Position numbers and translations under genes: made by a program. A DNA stretch of 64,000 nt from the NCBI GenBank assembly GCA_016584305.1, contig JACEEZ010002764.1, positions 254,835 to 318,834 of the forward strand, read 5' to 3'. The notes below the pieces were generated by a model, which saw only the letters and a list, made by a program, of their open reading frames with translations, was not told where the DNA came from and did not search any database. This document shows, piece by piece, positions 22,174 through 35,327 of the stretch (positions are counted from its first letter, which is position 1; every line of letters begins with the position of its first letter). Source of the stretch: Chionoecetes opilio (taxonomy: Eukaryota > Arthropoda > Malacostraca > Decapoda > Majidae).

Positions 22174-22541
22174 GATTTTGGCTCAAAAAGTACAAAATCT
22201 TTTGATTTGACCAAACTTGTTGCTACAATGGCATTATATGAACATAATTAAAGCTAAAAAAGAAAAAGGCACTTGGCATACCACGTAGAATCATGACATG
22301 CAGTTCTAACATGAATGTACCCCCTACAGGTTTTACCGCATTTGGCGCGATTTGTTTGCTGATAGGTGGTCTGTTCAATAGGCGATAAAAATATGAAAGC
22401 TGCTAAATCCAGACTGCTACCAGGGCAAAATGAGTTCCTGAATAATATACCTTTCCAATGATACCAATGAGCGTTTGCCATCTTTTTGGTACCGACAGCC
22501 CCTATACCTGACGGACTATATGTGGGTGTGGCAGCTCCAAT

Positions 22542-22542
<1 letters not shown>

Positions 22543-22622
<80 letters not shown>
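22543..22622. repeat. (CT)n microsatellite
   Basis: About 80 bp of CT starting some 25 bp outside the right end of the TIR element, followed by (CAAT)n. Confidence 0.98.
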
Positions 22623-23790
<1,168 letters not shown>

Positions 23791-23899
23791 TACCGACCGA
23801 TTTTTAGGTAAAGTTGACACCTCACACACCATACACACGCCCTCCCTTGATCATGGGTAACTGCATGCATGTCTTGCAGATAACACAGCTACACACAGG

Positions 23900-24060
23900 C
23901 AGGGTGTGTGTGTCTGTGTGTGTGCGTGTGTGTGCGTGTCCGTGTGTGTGTGTGTGTGTGCAAAAGGACGATACATATATTAGGTATAAACAGAGTCAAA
24001 AAATGGATTACTAAGCCCACACACACACACACACACACACACAACACAACACATCAACAC

Positions 24061-24108
<48 letters not shown>
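23900..24108. repeat. (GT)n and (CA)n microsatellites facing each other
   Basis: (GT)n with GCGT interruptions at 23903-23960, then (CA)n at about 24018-24043 and 24063-24108. The two tracts can pair as a long hairpin. Confidence 0.95.
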
Positions 24109-24109
<1 letters not shown>

Positions 24110-25319
24110 CTAACGCAGCATGATTTATATAACGTCATATATTTACATTCTTTATTGGAAATGCATTCCATTGCTGTGAACAGTTTCCTCTTATTTTTCA
24201 CTCACTGTCGTGACCCTTGAAGCTTTTTCCGATCCTCGTAACACTTTTATAATGTTTTAATGATAATGTGTATTAAACTATAATGGTATCAATACTATTA
24301 ATCATTTTATCCCTCCTTCTATTCAATTGTGATATATTCCTGTATGTTTTTTCTCTTTCGTTCTGTCATGGACTTTTAAACCCAATTTATTATATGAATA
24401 CTACATGTTGTTTTTAACATGTGTTTTGCTATCCTTGACGCTCTACACTCCGCCTCGTCAGTCAAGGCATGGCTGTACATCGTCACTTGCATAGATTTAT
24501 TTATACGCCAAATCCACTCACACTGAAAACACAAGACTGCAATATTATTCACTTAAACTATTATTAGTATTTTTTAGTTTGTTTAGGTTCTCCACTGCCT
24601 GCACCTTTAAGTCGAATGATTATGGTTTAAGACATACTGTAAATATGGCTTGTATGTAGTGACGAAGGCAGCGGTCTTAACCTGACACTAGACCATATAC
24701 ATATATGTCGGTCTTTAAGAGACACCTCGTCCTTCGCCCTCACTCATAACACGCCGGGATCACACGAAGCTCAAACTGTTCCGACGCGCGAGCAGCAACA
24801 TTTATACGCTACACCAACTTAAACAACAACAACAACAACCTTAATAAAAAATAAACAACACAGTCACTGATAAACTTCCAAATAGCAACAGATCCAACAG
24901 TCAGTAGTCAACAAAAACAGTGAAAGCCGACGTCAAAGCTTATCCCACGCCTGCTACTGGGTTGGTAGGTCTGCTTTAGGCTGATTGCTCTCCTCGAGCA
25001 GACATACCGAATTCGCCAGAAAACACAACATTGTCCTGACCGCCAAGATGCTGTGTCGCAAGCAATAACCATGAATATTTATGTCCTAACCAGTCTCTTC
25101 ACACAAAGCAATAGATTACTTCGTAAAATACTGTAAAATCCTGCTAAAAGGTGATTGAGTTATGTGGTTGGCAGCGGTGTTGGCGTCTGACTATGGTGAG
25201 TCACAGGCCTATCCCAAAGACCCTACAAGCAAAATAGGAAAGCTGGTGTTTCGGAGTGTGTTGTCTATTGGGTGAAGTGTTTGCCTATAGTAGCATGCAT
25301 ACCCAGCAGACAGTATACT
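24109..25319. other. Non-coding, nothing recognised
   Basis: No credible frame. An (ACA)n stretch lies near 24820-24840. Confidence 0.6.
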
Positions 25320-25550
25320 TTGTGGTTAAGGTTAGGTTAGGTTAGGTTAGGTATACTTTGTGGTTAAGGTTAGGTTAGGTGTACTTTGTGGTTAAGGTTA
25401 GGTTAGGTATACTTTGTGGTTAAGGTATGTGGTTAGGTATACTTTGCGTTAAGGTAGGTTAGGTATACTTTGTGGTTAGTTAGGTTAGGATACTTGTGGT
25501 TAAGGTTAGGTTAGGAACTATTTGTGGTTAAGGTTAGGTTAGGTTTCATT
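25320..25550 (+). repeat. Telomere-like (TTAGG) satellite with ATACTTTGTGGTTAAGG spacer
   Basis: Alternates GGTTAGGTTAGG with ATACTTTGTGGTTAAGG about eight times. Reverse complement of the array at 53960-54400. TTAGG is the ancestral arthropod telomere repeat; here it is interstitial and mixed with a unique spacer. Confidence 0.9.
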
Positions 25551-26494
25551 AAAACCTATAAGGTTATGCATAAATGCATGCTTGGTATGCATTTCATATA
25601 GGCGGCCTGATTCAACTGGCGGCCTGATTCAGCTGGCAGCCCGAATCAACTGTATCCCATTACTGCATAATTATGCAGTACAGAAATGCATGAGTATTCC
25701 ACATAAATACATGTAAAAAATTAATCTTCAAGTGATACATAATGGATGGAAAAAGCATATAAGTGTTCGGTAACTATGCATTTCATACCAATACTCTCCT
25801 GACAAACTGGACAACTGTGCCCCCCCCCCACCAATTCCCCCCTGGTAGTTAACTAGCCCGGGGGGGTTGCCGCACAACTCCCCTGTGTGTAATCCATTTT
25901 TTATTTCCGACGGCTGTTTATGGGTTACGAAATAGTCCTTTGATGACAACGAAACGTTCAGGATCGTAAAACCCACCGACATGTATTTTTTTAACTGCAC
26001 TTATACACAGTGTTTAATATTCACACACACCCATGTTTGTGCAGCACAACAATGTTTGCTTGATTTACACATGCTGAGGTGGAAGGAAATCTTGAATGAG
26101 CACCGGCACCAAATCAAGGAAGACTCACTAGAAAAATGAATCACATTACAGGATATGTAGCCAACACTTTACTACCGGCGATATCAGTCACGTCAAGACT
26201 TCATCCTGACTTTCAGGCCAAAATTAGGGGTAAGAACTTGATCTAGACACAGAATATAATTCACCATATTTCTTATTTTCATGTGTTTGTCCTATTTATA
26301 CCGCTATTATCACCATCATAAAATATTCATCATTGTGCATCAACCCATTATTTATCTAATTTGTTTTCATATATTCGACATCAGCCCTGGTATAGCCTAC
26401 ACACCATAACCTGCTGAACTGCTGACTTTAGTCATGTATGATTTGGTGAGTATAGACCTATTTGTCTGTTTTCACCAGAAAGTCCATAAATTTT
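25551..26494. other. Non-coding, nothing recognised
   Basis: Includes a duplicated GGCGGCCTGATTCA(A/G)CTGGC (25601-25640) and a C/G-run stretch at 25820-25868. An ACGAAACGTTCAGGATCG block at about 25951 resembles the hammerhead-like tails but lacks a proper stem II. Confidence 0.5.
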
Positions 26495-26682
<188 letters not shown>

Positions 26683-27718
26683 ATATATCTTCATATGATT
26701 TACCTATAGAACAGATATTTCATGATATCAATACCTTATATTCATGAATCATTGTTGATCGTAGTGTGTTACACTGTATACACAGGTAAAACCTAAATAT
26801 GCTTATTCTTACAAGTGAAATGTGTATCACATCGAATGTGTTGCAGCTGGATCATGGCACACCTTACCACCTGCACCAGTGGCAAGGCCATGGTCTTCAA
26901 GAATATAGCATCAAACTATACCAGATGGTAAGTAATAGTGTTAAGTAGTGATTCTGTACGATTACTTAACTTTATATTTTTTGTGCGTGGTTTGTGAGTG
27001 AATGAAATGTGGATGGTATATAAGGTCAGGTGAATGAAATGTTAAGGTATATGAATGTGTGTTGAATCATTCAACTCTGCAGTCATAAGAGTAGAATAAT
27101 TTTAAGTATATTAAGATTTTATAGCTTTTCAGAGGGTTTATTGAAGTCAGCAAAGACGTCAGTTTTGATGATATAGATATTATTGTAATAGCCAATTTTC
27201 TAATTGCAAGCTTTGTATTTGAAAGATAGGGCATCAGGTAAGGTGGACAATTGGGGTGAGGATGCTCATGTGGGATCATAATTTCATAAGATAGATCAGA
27301 TCATAATTTTTGGAATAAGATAATAATTTCAGATATGCTCTCTTGAATGACATGAAAAGTTAGGGTAATACTGCTTTAATACTGATTCTTTTTGAAATGC
27401 CAAAGTTTAGGAAGAAGTCGAAATTAAAGACCAACAGGAAGACAGATTAGAAATGATATTGCAATATATTATATTACTGCACCTTCAGATTTTCACGTAA
27501 ATATGTGTACTATGTTCTTGATAGGAGACCATAGCATATATTATCATTACTCTTATTCCACAGATCACAGCTATGCACAGAATGAGGAATAACGTCGCAC
27601 CCTGTGAATCACAAGACTGCGTCAGCCACTGAGCAAACGCTGATCACAACTGAAGTTGTTTCAACCAAAACAGTAAGGTTGTATTAATTTTGTTTTTTAC
27701 TGTGTAAGTTGAATCCTA
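26683..27718. other. Non-coding or possible 5' exons of the P-element gene
   Basis: Two exon-like segments are bounded by splice-like sites: TGTTGCAG before about 26846 with GATG/GTAAGT at about 26929, and TTATTCCACAG before about 27565 with AACA/GTAAGG at about 27672. They lie upstream of the transposase, and P-element genes have introns. However, I could not find a THAP zinc finger in them or a continuous frame. Confidence 0.25.
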
Positions 27719-27826
<108 letters not shown>

Positions 27827-28460
27827 GTATATACAGATATACATATATACTAAAAGTAAACAGAGTATCAACTGTATGTTCATTTCACTATGGTACTTAA
27901 TATTACCAAATTTGATGTCTTAAGTAGTAGGTATAGTCAGTCATCTACTTACGTACATATTTGATTCCTGGGATTTGTAGTTAACTGTAATGTATGGAAG
28001 TCCAACATTACTCTCGTCGATACCTAATACACACTGTGAACAGCACATTAAAAAGATGTTTATACAGTACAGGTATACCTCAATAATATTCATTATTATA
28101 TTTCACTAGCCTCAAATAATATAATGTAATGCTTCTTGCCATCACTATCACTACTGGCTTCACTTTAATGCTTATGAGTCATGCTGATGTGATTCAACAT
28201 CTATGAGAAATACAATTAGCATTTACAGTCAGGTTTGTATGTAAACTCTCAAGGCATAACTGAAGAAAGCATAAGAAAAGGAATAAGAAAGGAAGTACTT
28301 CTACTTGCTTCCATTGATTTCACCCATAACTGCCAAAGTAGAGTTTTGGTCCAACCTTAAATTTAGCAATTGATTTGAACAGAATGAGCTATTGGAGAAG
28401 AGAAGTATACCACTAGTATAAATCCGTGATGTTGGTTACAATATTTTTGTTGTACACACA
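27827..28460. other. Non-coding upstream region of the transposase
   Basis: AT-rich. Ends in a TTTTTGTTGTACACACAG acceptor-like site just before the coding stretch that starts at about 28464. Confidence 0.5.
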
Positions 28461-28463
28461 GGT

Positions 28464-30112
28464 AACTCTAGTAGCAATAAGGAAGTGCCCAACAGGAAGA
28501 AGAGAACATCTAATCTTCTTCACAAATACAGAACAAAAATAAAGAGACTTTCAATGAGAAATGCAAAACTAAAGAATTCAAGAAATTATTGTGATCAAAA
28601 GTGCCATTTGAAATCCGAGATCAAAAAAATTTATCAAGATACTTAGATGGTTTTGCACTGGAATTCTTTAAAAGTCAACTACATTTGTCACTTGTTGCAA
28701 AAAAAGGGAGACGTTACACTGATGAACATAAGTGTTTTGCCTTAGGCTTATATTTCAAAAGTCCTAGAGCATACAGCCTTTTATCTAACATCTTTGCTTT
28801 ACCACCAACTCGTATGCTGAGATATTGGCTCGGAAAAATTGATATTGCTACTGGTTGGAATGAGTCTGTATTTAATTTGCTAAAAAGGAAAGTACAGAGT
28901 TTTGAGGCCAAAGATAAAGTTTGTGGTATAACATTCGATGCCATGTCGCTCAAATCAGGACTGTATGATAGCACAGGCAGAGACAGATTAGAAGGGGTGG
29001 AAGATCTAGGCCAGTACGGAAGCACTGATAAACCTGCACAGCATGTAATGGTATTTATGGTTAAGGGCCTTGCTCGAAAATGGAAGCAAACATTAGGTTA
29101 TTTCTTTTTCAACACAAGCATTAAACCATACATATTAGTGTCCATGATTAAAGACTGTGCTTCAAAATTAAAAGAGACAGGACTTATCCCTAAATTTCTT
29201 GTGTGTGACCAGGATTCCTCAAACAGAGCAATGTTTAACACATTAAAACAAACCAATGTTTCTCCATACTTCATACACAACATGGAGAAGATATACTTAT
29301 TCTATGATCCCCCACATCTAATTAAGAGCATCAGGAATAATTTCATTAAGTATGATGTAAAACAGGATGGAAACATACTAAAATGGGAATATTTGGATAC
29401 ATTTTATCAGGCCTATAAATCATTAGGGATCCGGTTAGCTCCAAAACTCACGGACAAACATGTATACAACAAAGGATTTTATAAAATGAGGGTCTGTTTG
29501 GCAACACAAACCATGAGCAGAACAGTGGCAGCTGGAATACAAACACATTCTGCTTTAGGGTCCCTACCACCAGAAGCTAGACACACTGCTGCATTCATAC
29601 ACCATATGGATGAATTGTTTGACATTTTTAATAGTACACAGCAAAACCATTTCAAAGTTAGGAAATGTGCAGTCAGTGTGTCAAATGACCATTTCAGTTT
29701 TCTAAATTCTATGGAACACTATTTGCAGTCCTGTGAGTGGTTAGGAGCAAGAAGAAAACCCCCTTGTGTTGAAGGGTTTTTGATGAATATTGCAAGCTTA
29801 AAAGAACTCTGGTTGGATGTTAAACAAAATTATGAGTTTAGTTATCTTTTAACAAATAGAATAAATCAGGACTGTGTTGAAAATCTTTTCAGTACCATTA
29901 GGAATTCTGGAGGAAACAGTGATGCTCCTACTGCACCCAAGTTTGTAAACTTATTGAAAACCAAAATTACTTCTCATGCCATAGCAAAACCTCTAAACAG
30001 TAATTGCATTGATGATGCAACTCCCTTCTTAGACCTTTTTAAAATTGACACTAATAAATATATAATGAACAAATCAAGGAAACAACTCATACCACAATTA
30101 CTGATATCTTAA
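28464..30112 (+). pseudogene. P-element (THAP9-type) transposase, main part
   Basis: The 503-residue open frame at 28601-30112 is preceded, in another frame from about 28464, by a basic coil-like stretch (KKRTSNLLHKYRTKIKRL), so a frameshift lies near 28600-28640. Family marks in order: GRRYTDEHKCFALGLYF (about 36-52) before the RNase H-like core; ITFDAMSLK with the likely first catalytic Asp at 113; GVEDLG; VCDQDSSN with a conserved Asp at 203; FYDPPHLIKSIRNN (about 234-247); and NQDCVENLFSTIR with the likely catalytic Glu at 427. These match the Asp/Asp/Glu layout of P-element transposases, which cut and paste DNA using GTP. The N-terminal THAP zinc finger was not found. The stop at 30110 results from a further frame change, since the chain continues at 30061-30858. 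Probably inactive, or the frameshifts are sequence errors. Confidence 0.88.
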
Positions 30113-30858
30113 ATGATGATGAAGATGACTTTGAAGCCTTAGGAACACCAAATAATATATATAATATAGATCATCCAACCAACAAGACTCTTAATTTAGA
30201 TAGTGATTCAAATATAGTGTCAGATAATGATAATGATAAAATACTTCCATCACTGGACAATGTGGAGCTTGACTCTAGAATTTCATCTGGTATGTCAGCC
30301 AGCAATTATTTATCTAATTTCAATCCTAATGAAGAGCCAGATGATATGGTACAACTGCTACCACCATTGACTAGCATTTCTAAAAATGCTCTTCATTATG
30401 TGTCTGGCTATATCTGCCACAGATTGCTTAAGTGTCATAACTGTGATTCATGTAAGACTGAGATGACGGAAGAAAGTAACTCTGAGACTCATTTCTATAA
30501 TATTTTCCTTAAGAATAAGGATTTAGAACAAAACTATTATTTATGCAATCCGAAAATCTTTATGGCAGAGATATTATGTGAACATGAACAGATATTCAAT
30601 AGAAATGTACAAACAATAATGCACCAGAACTCAATAAGAGCTAAGTTAAAAAAACTAATGCAGTCAATATCTTGGAATGATGTGAAAGTTTGTGATGGAG
30701 TTCAAGAAAAATTTCTTGACATTTACTTAAATATGAGACTTCATTATTACTGTAAATACAAAAACAGATCCATAACTTGCAAAAGAAAACACGATGAAAG
30801 TTCTCAGTTCTCAGGACCCAAGAAGAATAGAAAGCTTTTCAAACTTTCCCACAACTAA
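30061..30858 (+). pseudogene. P-element transposase, C-terminal part in shifted frame
   Basis: This frame is open from about 30055, overlaps the end of the previous one and runs to TAA at 30856. It begins with an acidic stretch (DDEDDFEALG), then has LHYVSGYICHRLLKCHNCDSCKTE, the conserved C-terminal Y-x-SGY...C-x2-C segment of P/THAP9 transposases, and ends in a basic tail (KRKHDESS..PKKNRK) that may be a nuclear localisation signal. One single-base indel between about 30058 and 30110 would connect it to the main part; I place it there because both frames are open only in that overlap. Confidence 0.8.
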
Positions 30859-31665
30859 TTCCATTTTCCCTGATTTATAGGATTAATGTTCTTACGGACA
30901 GGAGCTAAGCACATGACAGCACTGGTATGTATGAATGCTGTGTATTTACTTTTAAATTTAGCTTGCACTACATCATGTGATTTCGTTTAATGATGAGTTT
31001 CCTCCGTATCTCTTGCATGAATGTTGCTAAATCTGCTTTATTCTGCATGGCTCTGTATACTGTTTACATATTTAGCTTATTTTCTTCGTATCAATGTTGA
31101 TTGTATTAATAAGGTCGACGGATTACTGCAACAAAGAACACCCATGTGATTTTCATGTGAATTTCACCACTAAAGCATCACTACATACTTGTGTGTGCCA
31201 CGGAAGAGACATGTACAGTAGTTTGTTATGTACCTGTCTTCAGTGGCACATACAAGTCTGTAGTGATGTTAAAATTCGTAATATATGGCACCTGGCGACA
31301 TTAGTGCACCGTGGCGACTACATATATAGTGATATTGACGGTAAAGCTGCATAGAGAGCATTAATCATGATATTAGAAAAAAGAATTATTGTATTTGAAT
31401 ACCCGCCCCGCCCGCCTCAATCCTTAGTTACATTGGACGCCTTCAGATGGCGCTCGTGTAGACATCACAAATTATGCTTAGGCTAGGGCCTCAGCTTTCC
31501 TATCTTGCGTGTAGGGTCTTTGGCCTATCCTCTTCATATCACGGCACCGGATAACAGTTTTCCTTAACCTCCTATTAATTATTATTAATTATAATTATTA
31601 TTATTAATGAAATTAACCTCCTATGCCAACTGTATTATTTATTTCTTGCAATTTTCCTTCATCTA
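30859..31665. other. Non-coding, nothing recognised
   Basis: No convincing terminal repeat for the P-element was found here. Contains an 'ATTATTAATTATAATTATTATTATTAATG' AT-rich patch at about 31577. Confidence 0.5.
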
Positions 31666-31818
31666 ATGCAGAATTTCACGCAGTCTTCATCTTATACATA
31701 TACAGCGCAAACAAAAGCAAGAAATAAAACTCATCTCCCACGAAGACCTGGAGTCACCCGTGTCCTCGTCCTCGCCCTTCGCCACTTAGTTCCGCTTCGA
31801 TTACCCCTCTCGCTCCCT

Positions 31819-31859
31819 GGGCGCCTACAAGCCCTTCCGAGAAGGGCTTGTAGGCGCCC
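31819..31859. repeat. Perfect 19-bp hairpin
   Basis: GGGCGCCTACAAGCCCTTC and its exact reverse complement are separated by CGA. No T-tract or gene context; probably part of a SINE-like repeat whose tail follows at 31904. Confidence 0.85.
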
Positions 31860-31903
31860 TCCTTCGCTCTGCATACAAGTGTTAGTCTTCACGTTAGTTA
31901 GGT

Positions 31904-31946
31904 CTCACGGCCTCTTGTAGCTTCCTTATTTTCTTATGTTCTTATG
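31904..31946 (+). mobile_element. SINE-like 3' tail, copy 1
   Basis: A roughly 40-bp stretch, CACGGCCTCTTGTAGCTTCC followed by TTATTTTCTTATGTTCTTATG, recurs almost exactly at 62676-62722. The (TTATGTTC)-type end looks like a retroposon tail. Confidence 0.5.
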
Positions 31947-32269
31947 AATTCAGTTGTATTACCCTCATGGCATTATTTTTCCTGAGGCTTCACAACATTG
32001 CAGTGTTCACGTTTCTCATTTAGCCGCCTTCAATAACTTTTTTTCACGTGTATGCGTCAGCTATGAGGGGTCGCAGTTTTTCATCACCATATTTCACGAG
32101 CTTCACGCCCCTACACACATTATGAAACAATCATTCAGAGCAATGTGAAGTCTGACACTCGCGATATTAAAGTCGAAAGCAATATAAACCTTGTAGTAGT
32201 CTGCCAGCAGCGCCACGGACGTCCCTGCCACGCTCTGTAGCGGCGCTTTGTTGTGTAGTGTTTGGCGTG

Positions 32270-32375
32270 AATCTTTGAGTGTTTTGTGGTATTTCAGGTA
32301 TTTTATTAAGGTATTTCTCAGGTATTTAGCTCTCTTAGGTATTTTTAGGTGTTTCTTAGGTATTTCGCCCTCACG
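32270..32375. repeat. Degenerate AGGTATTT-rich short repeat
   Basis: AGGTATTT recurs irregularly at 8-25 bp spacing. Function unknown. Confidence 0.6.
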
Positions 32376-32914
32376 AATCAGTAAAATCAATACAGTTTAG
32401 CCTTTTGATAGCTCATTCCTGCCAGTGATTTGTATCTTAAAAAAGAAGGGAGAAAAGGCCAGCCACAGTAGGAAACATTGCTACTTGGATTGACATTTAA
32501 GTATCACAGTATGGTTACCTCTTGAGATTCTTCTGGACTTGACATGAAGCATAAGTGTAGCAACAACAAGTCTGTGATCAGCTGCAAAGAACTCATCACT
32601 AAACAGGGACACAGGGATAAAGGTTGGGGTGAGAAGAAAAGGAGCTTAGGATGAAGGAAACGTGAGGTGAGGGTTGGGGAATTATTCAGCTGATGTGATG
32701 TAGGAGTGATAAGGACAAGGAACAACGTGGCGTGAGATGCTTGATTAGGATAAATAATGTGTGGCGTGGAAACTGTACGTTGGTTACAGGTGACACAGAG
32801 GAAGTGAGGGTGGGATGAGGCAGCAGGTGAAGGGGAAAAAACGTTAATTGGAGCGTGTGCATGAGTACACGGAGGAAAGGAAAGGGTTACGTGAGGGGAG
32901 GAAAAGAACACAAC
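32376..32914. other. Non-coding, nothing recognised
   Basis: Purine-rich sequence before a CT microsatellite. The minus-strand open frame resembles no family. Confidence 0.55.
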
Positions 32915-32915
32915 G

Positions 32916-32961
<46 letters not shown>
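32915..32961. repeat. (CT)n microsatellite
   Basis: CT run with one CC interruption. Confidence 0.97.
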
Positions 32962-32965
<4 letters not shown>

Positions 32966-33675
32966 GCCCGTTATTCGACACCGCTGCATTCACTATCGCA
33001 CGCCAGCCTTTCAATAAAAAACATACAAGGTAGAAAGATAAATTAATTTTCAAGTTATAGGACTATACAATAAAAAAAATTATATATATATATATATATA
33101 ATAAACTGTCCACATCTGGAGGAGGAATCTTGTCTGCCACATAAAAAAGGGCTGTTAGAGAATCCGTAAGTAAACGATTATGTATGTTATTTTTCAGCTA
33201 CCTATTACAAGAATATCACGTATAGGTATTCTTCAACTGAGATATTACATAATTCCTCCCGCAAGGTGGAGGCAGTGATGTCCACAAACGCATGCTATTG
33301 GTCTTGTGTTGTAGCGGAGAAATCACAGACCAGGTTCTGACCTCTCCACCTTCAGTGTCTGACCCATGGAGCTATATTATTATAGTGCAACACTACACCA
33401 GGGAGCGCTGAATGTGGCTTCGAAGCTTCGCCTTCTCCCTCCTGTCACCGGTTTTACCCCTCGTTCGAAGCAGGATTAGTCCGGGCTCATTGTTGTTCCT
33501 GAACGCAGGTGTGATCGAAGCTCCGATGCCTCATCAATATGATGGAAAGGCTGCCTCGTCGTTAACTTCATCCGCAGATTACCTAATCTCTTCACAATGT
33601 TTTACTCTTATAGATAGGTGATGCAGAAACTAACAGGCAAAACGATCATGTCTAGAATATGTATTTTCTCTCTAG

Positions 33676-33676
<1 letters not shown>
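32962..33676. other. Non-coding, nothing recognised
   Basis: A short (AT)n at about 33083-33101. No credible ORF. Confidence 0.6.
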
Positions 33677-33717
<41 letters not shown>

Positions 33718-33718
33718 G

Positions 33719-33756
<38 letters not shown>
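33677..33756. repeat. (GA)n microsatellite
   Basis: GA run with GGAGAGAGG breaks, grown next to the 3' tail of the LINE. Confidence 0.97.
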
Positions 33757-33757
<1 letters not shown>

Positions 33758-33949
33758 TTCAGATTCAGATTCAATACTTTTATTCACAATTGAGTTAACA
33801 TTTGTGAAAAAGACTGTTTCGAGATAACAGTCTATCTCAGGATACATAGTATTAGCTGATATAAAACAAGTACATTGATACGAGGACAATATTGTTGAGT
33901 TTAGTAAGCTCACAGTTTGTTTTGTTTTGTTTGTTCTTCCTTAGATTAA

Positions 33950-34520
33950 TCATCTAATGGCACATAATTCTGGATGTGCAGTTAGTGTTTGTGGGAGGAG
34001 ACTAATGAAGTGAATTGCAAGTTCAGCAAGGGTGGGTGTGGGCACAGAACACTGTTGTCTTTGGCGGGTGACGCAGCCACAGTCACGAAGGTAGTGAGCA
34101 AGTGTGTGTCCATCCTCAGTAGCGCACAACCTACAGCGACGCCCTTCCTCCGGCGTGTTGATGCCAATTTCCCATCCATAAGGGTACCCAAGTTTGATCC
34201 TGGATCTCACCACCCCGCACACGACTTAGAGGACGTTGTGGTGGAGCAGGCACCCAGCGGCCACATCGGTGTACCACCGGGCACTCGTGCTGCCGCGGCC
34301 AGCCTCCTGCTCGTGCACCCTCCGTCTCTGTGCCTCCGCCCGGCGCCTCACAGTGCCCCTCAGCTGTTGGAGGGTCCTGGGAATAACGACAGTCACTGCT
34401 TCATTCATGGTCGCCTGCTTGGCCAAGGCGTCTGCTTCCTCATTGCCTGTGATGCCAACATGGGAGGCGACCCATGTGATAGTAACGCTCCTGCCCATGT
34501 TGTGAATGGCCTTGACTGCC
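33950..34520 (-). pseudogene. LINE RNase H end and C-terminal finger, parts 2-3
   Basis: After a frameshift the chain continues as VTITWVASHVGITGNEEADA (His and last Asp of RNase H) to about 34226. A second frameshift follows, then RCRLCATEDGHTLAHYLRDC, a C-x2-C...H-x4-C-type finger common at LINE C-termini. Stop near 33950. At least two frameshifts make this copy inactive. Confidence 0.82.
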
Positions 34521-35327
34521 GTGCACGAATGGCGTGTGTCAGGTGGGTATTCTCAGTGCCCTGCTTGTTGATGCAAGCTATGGCAGTCATGGAGTCCGTG
34601 ACGATGAGGGTGTTGAGGCTGTGGGCGGTGTGGGCGTGATCCAGAGCCATAGATATGGCTGTCAGTTCAGTTTGCGTGGAGGATGAGAAATCCGAGGTTC
34701 GCGCAGAGGCTGTGTGTACGCGGGTGGCAGTGGCGACAGGATCCTCGCCACCCATTTTGCACACAAAGGCTGCGCCTGACCGTCCTTCGGCAGGATCTGT
34801 AGATCCGTCGGTGTAGTATACTGCTGCGTATGGCTCCCTGACGCCTTGTATGTTTTGCAGACCTTCCTGCGTCAGTTCCACGGGTAGGCAGTCACGTTTC
34901 TTTCGCCGCGGGGGCCTGACAACTGTTGTGATGAGTGTGGCGTCCCACGGGGCTGTGGCGTTACGCTCCAGAGGAATGACGGCAGTATTTATGGCCTCCC
35001 AGGCGACACCAGAGTGCTGTAGTGTCTCTATCGCCGTCTTAAGCCACCTGCCTTGACCTCGGTGACCTTCATGATGGTTGTGAAGCTGAGTGTGGACGTC
35101 ATCGGGATGGTCGGCTCTGATGTATGATTTTATGAGGAACTTGGCCGTCATAACTTTCAATCTTGCTGTCAATGATGGTACTTGGATCTCCGCCCTCATG
35201 TTTTCAATCTTGGTCCATTTCGGTGCTCCCAAGATGGTCCTCAGCGCCTCATTCTGTATTGTTTCAAGAGATTTCGCATATGTAGTGGTGATATGTAGGA
35301 GAACAGGACTGGCATAATCAACAAGTG

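Larger units (their letters stand above)
20004..22518 (-). mobile_element. DNA-transposon-like element with about 350-bp terminal inverted repeats
   Basis: The left arm 20004-20359 and right arm 22174-22518 are reverse complements with scattered differences. Both ends read TAGTCCGTCAGGT inward, and a TAT trinucleotide lies directly outside each end (possible 3-bp target duplication). Between the arms lies a minus-strand gene remnant. Each arm also keeps an inward-facing open frame (20051-20299 plus; within 22254-22500 minus) encoding a shared peptide with HWYHWK, FCPGSSLDLAAF and SPIEQTTY. The right-arm frame precedes the gene and could be a first exon, but differences between the two arms are largely amino-acid-changing. 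Superfamily unknown; long TIRs plus a 3-4 bp duplication would be compatible with Academ-like elements (weak guess). Confidence 0.75.

Noticed and set aside
25951..25975. Third hammerhead-like motif (TTGATGACAACGAAACG)
   Set aside because: Only two bases could form stem II and there is no supporting outer pairing.
26846..27672. Host exons or THAP exons upstream of the P-element
   Set aside because: Splice-like borders exist, but frames contain stops or do not join and no THAP cysteine/histidine pattern is visible. Kept only as a low-confidence note.
31819..31859. Rho-independent terminator
   Set aside because: A strong hairpin, but the sequence is eukaryotic, there is no T-tract, and no gene ends there.
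31666..31920. 84-residue Arg/Leu/Pro-rich frame
   Set aside because: Runs through a perfect hairpin and a SINE-like tail; no family resemblance.
33989..34639. 216-residue plus-strand open frame
   Set aside because: Antisense shadow of the minus-strand LINE RNase H region, which has clear catalytic motifs.
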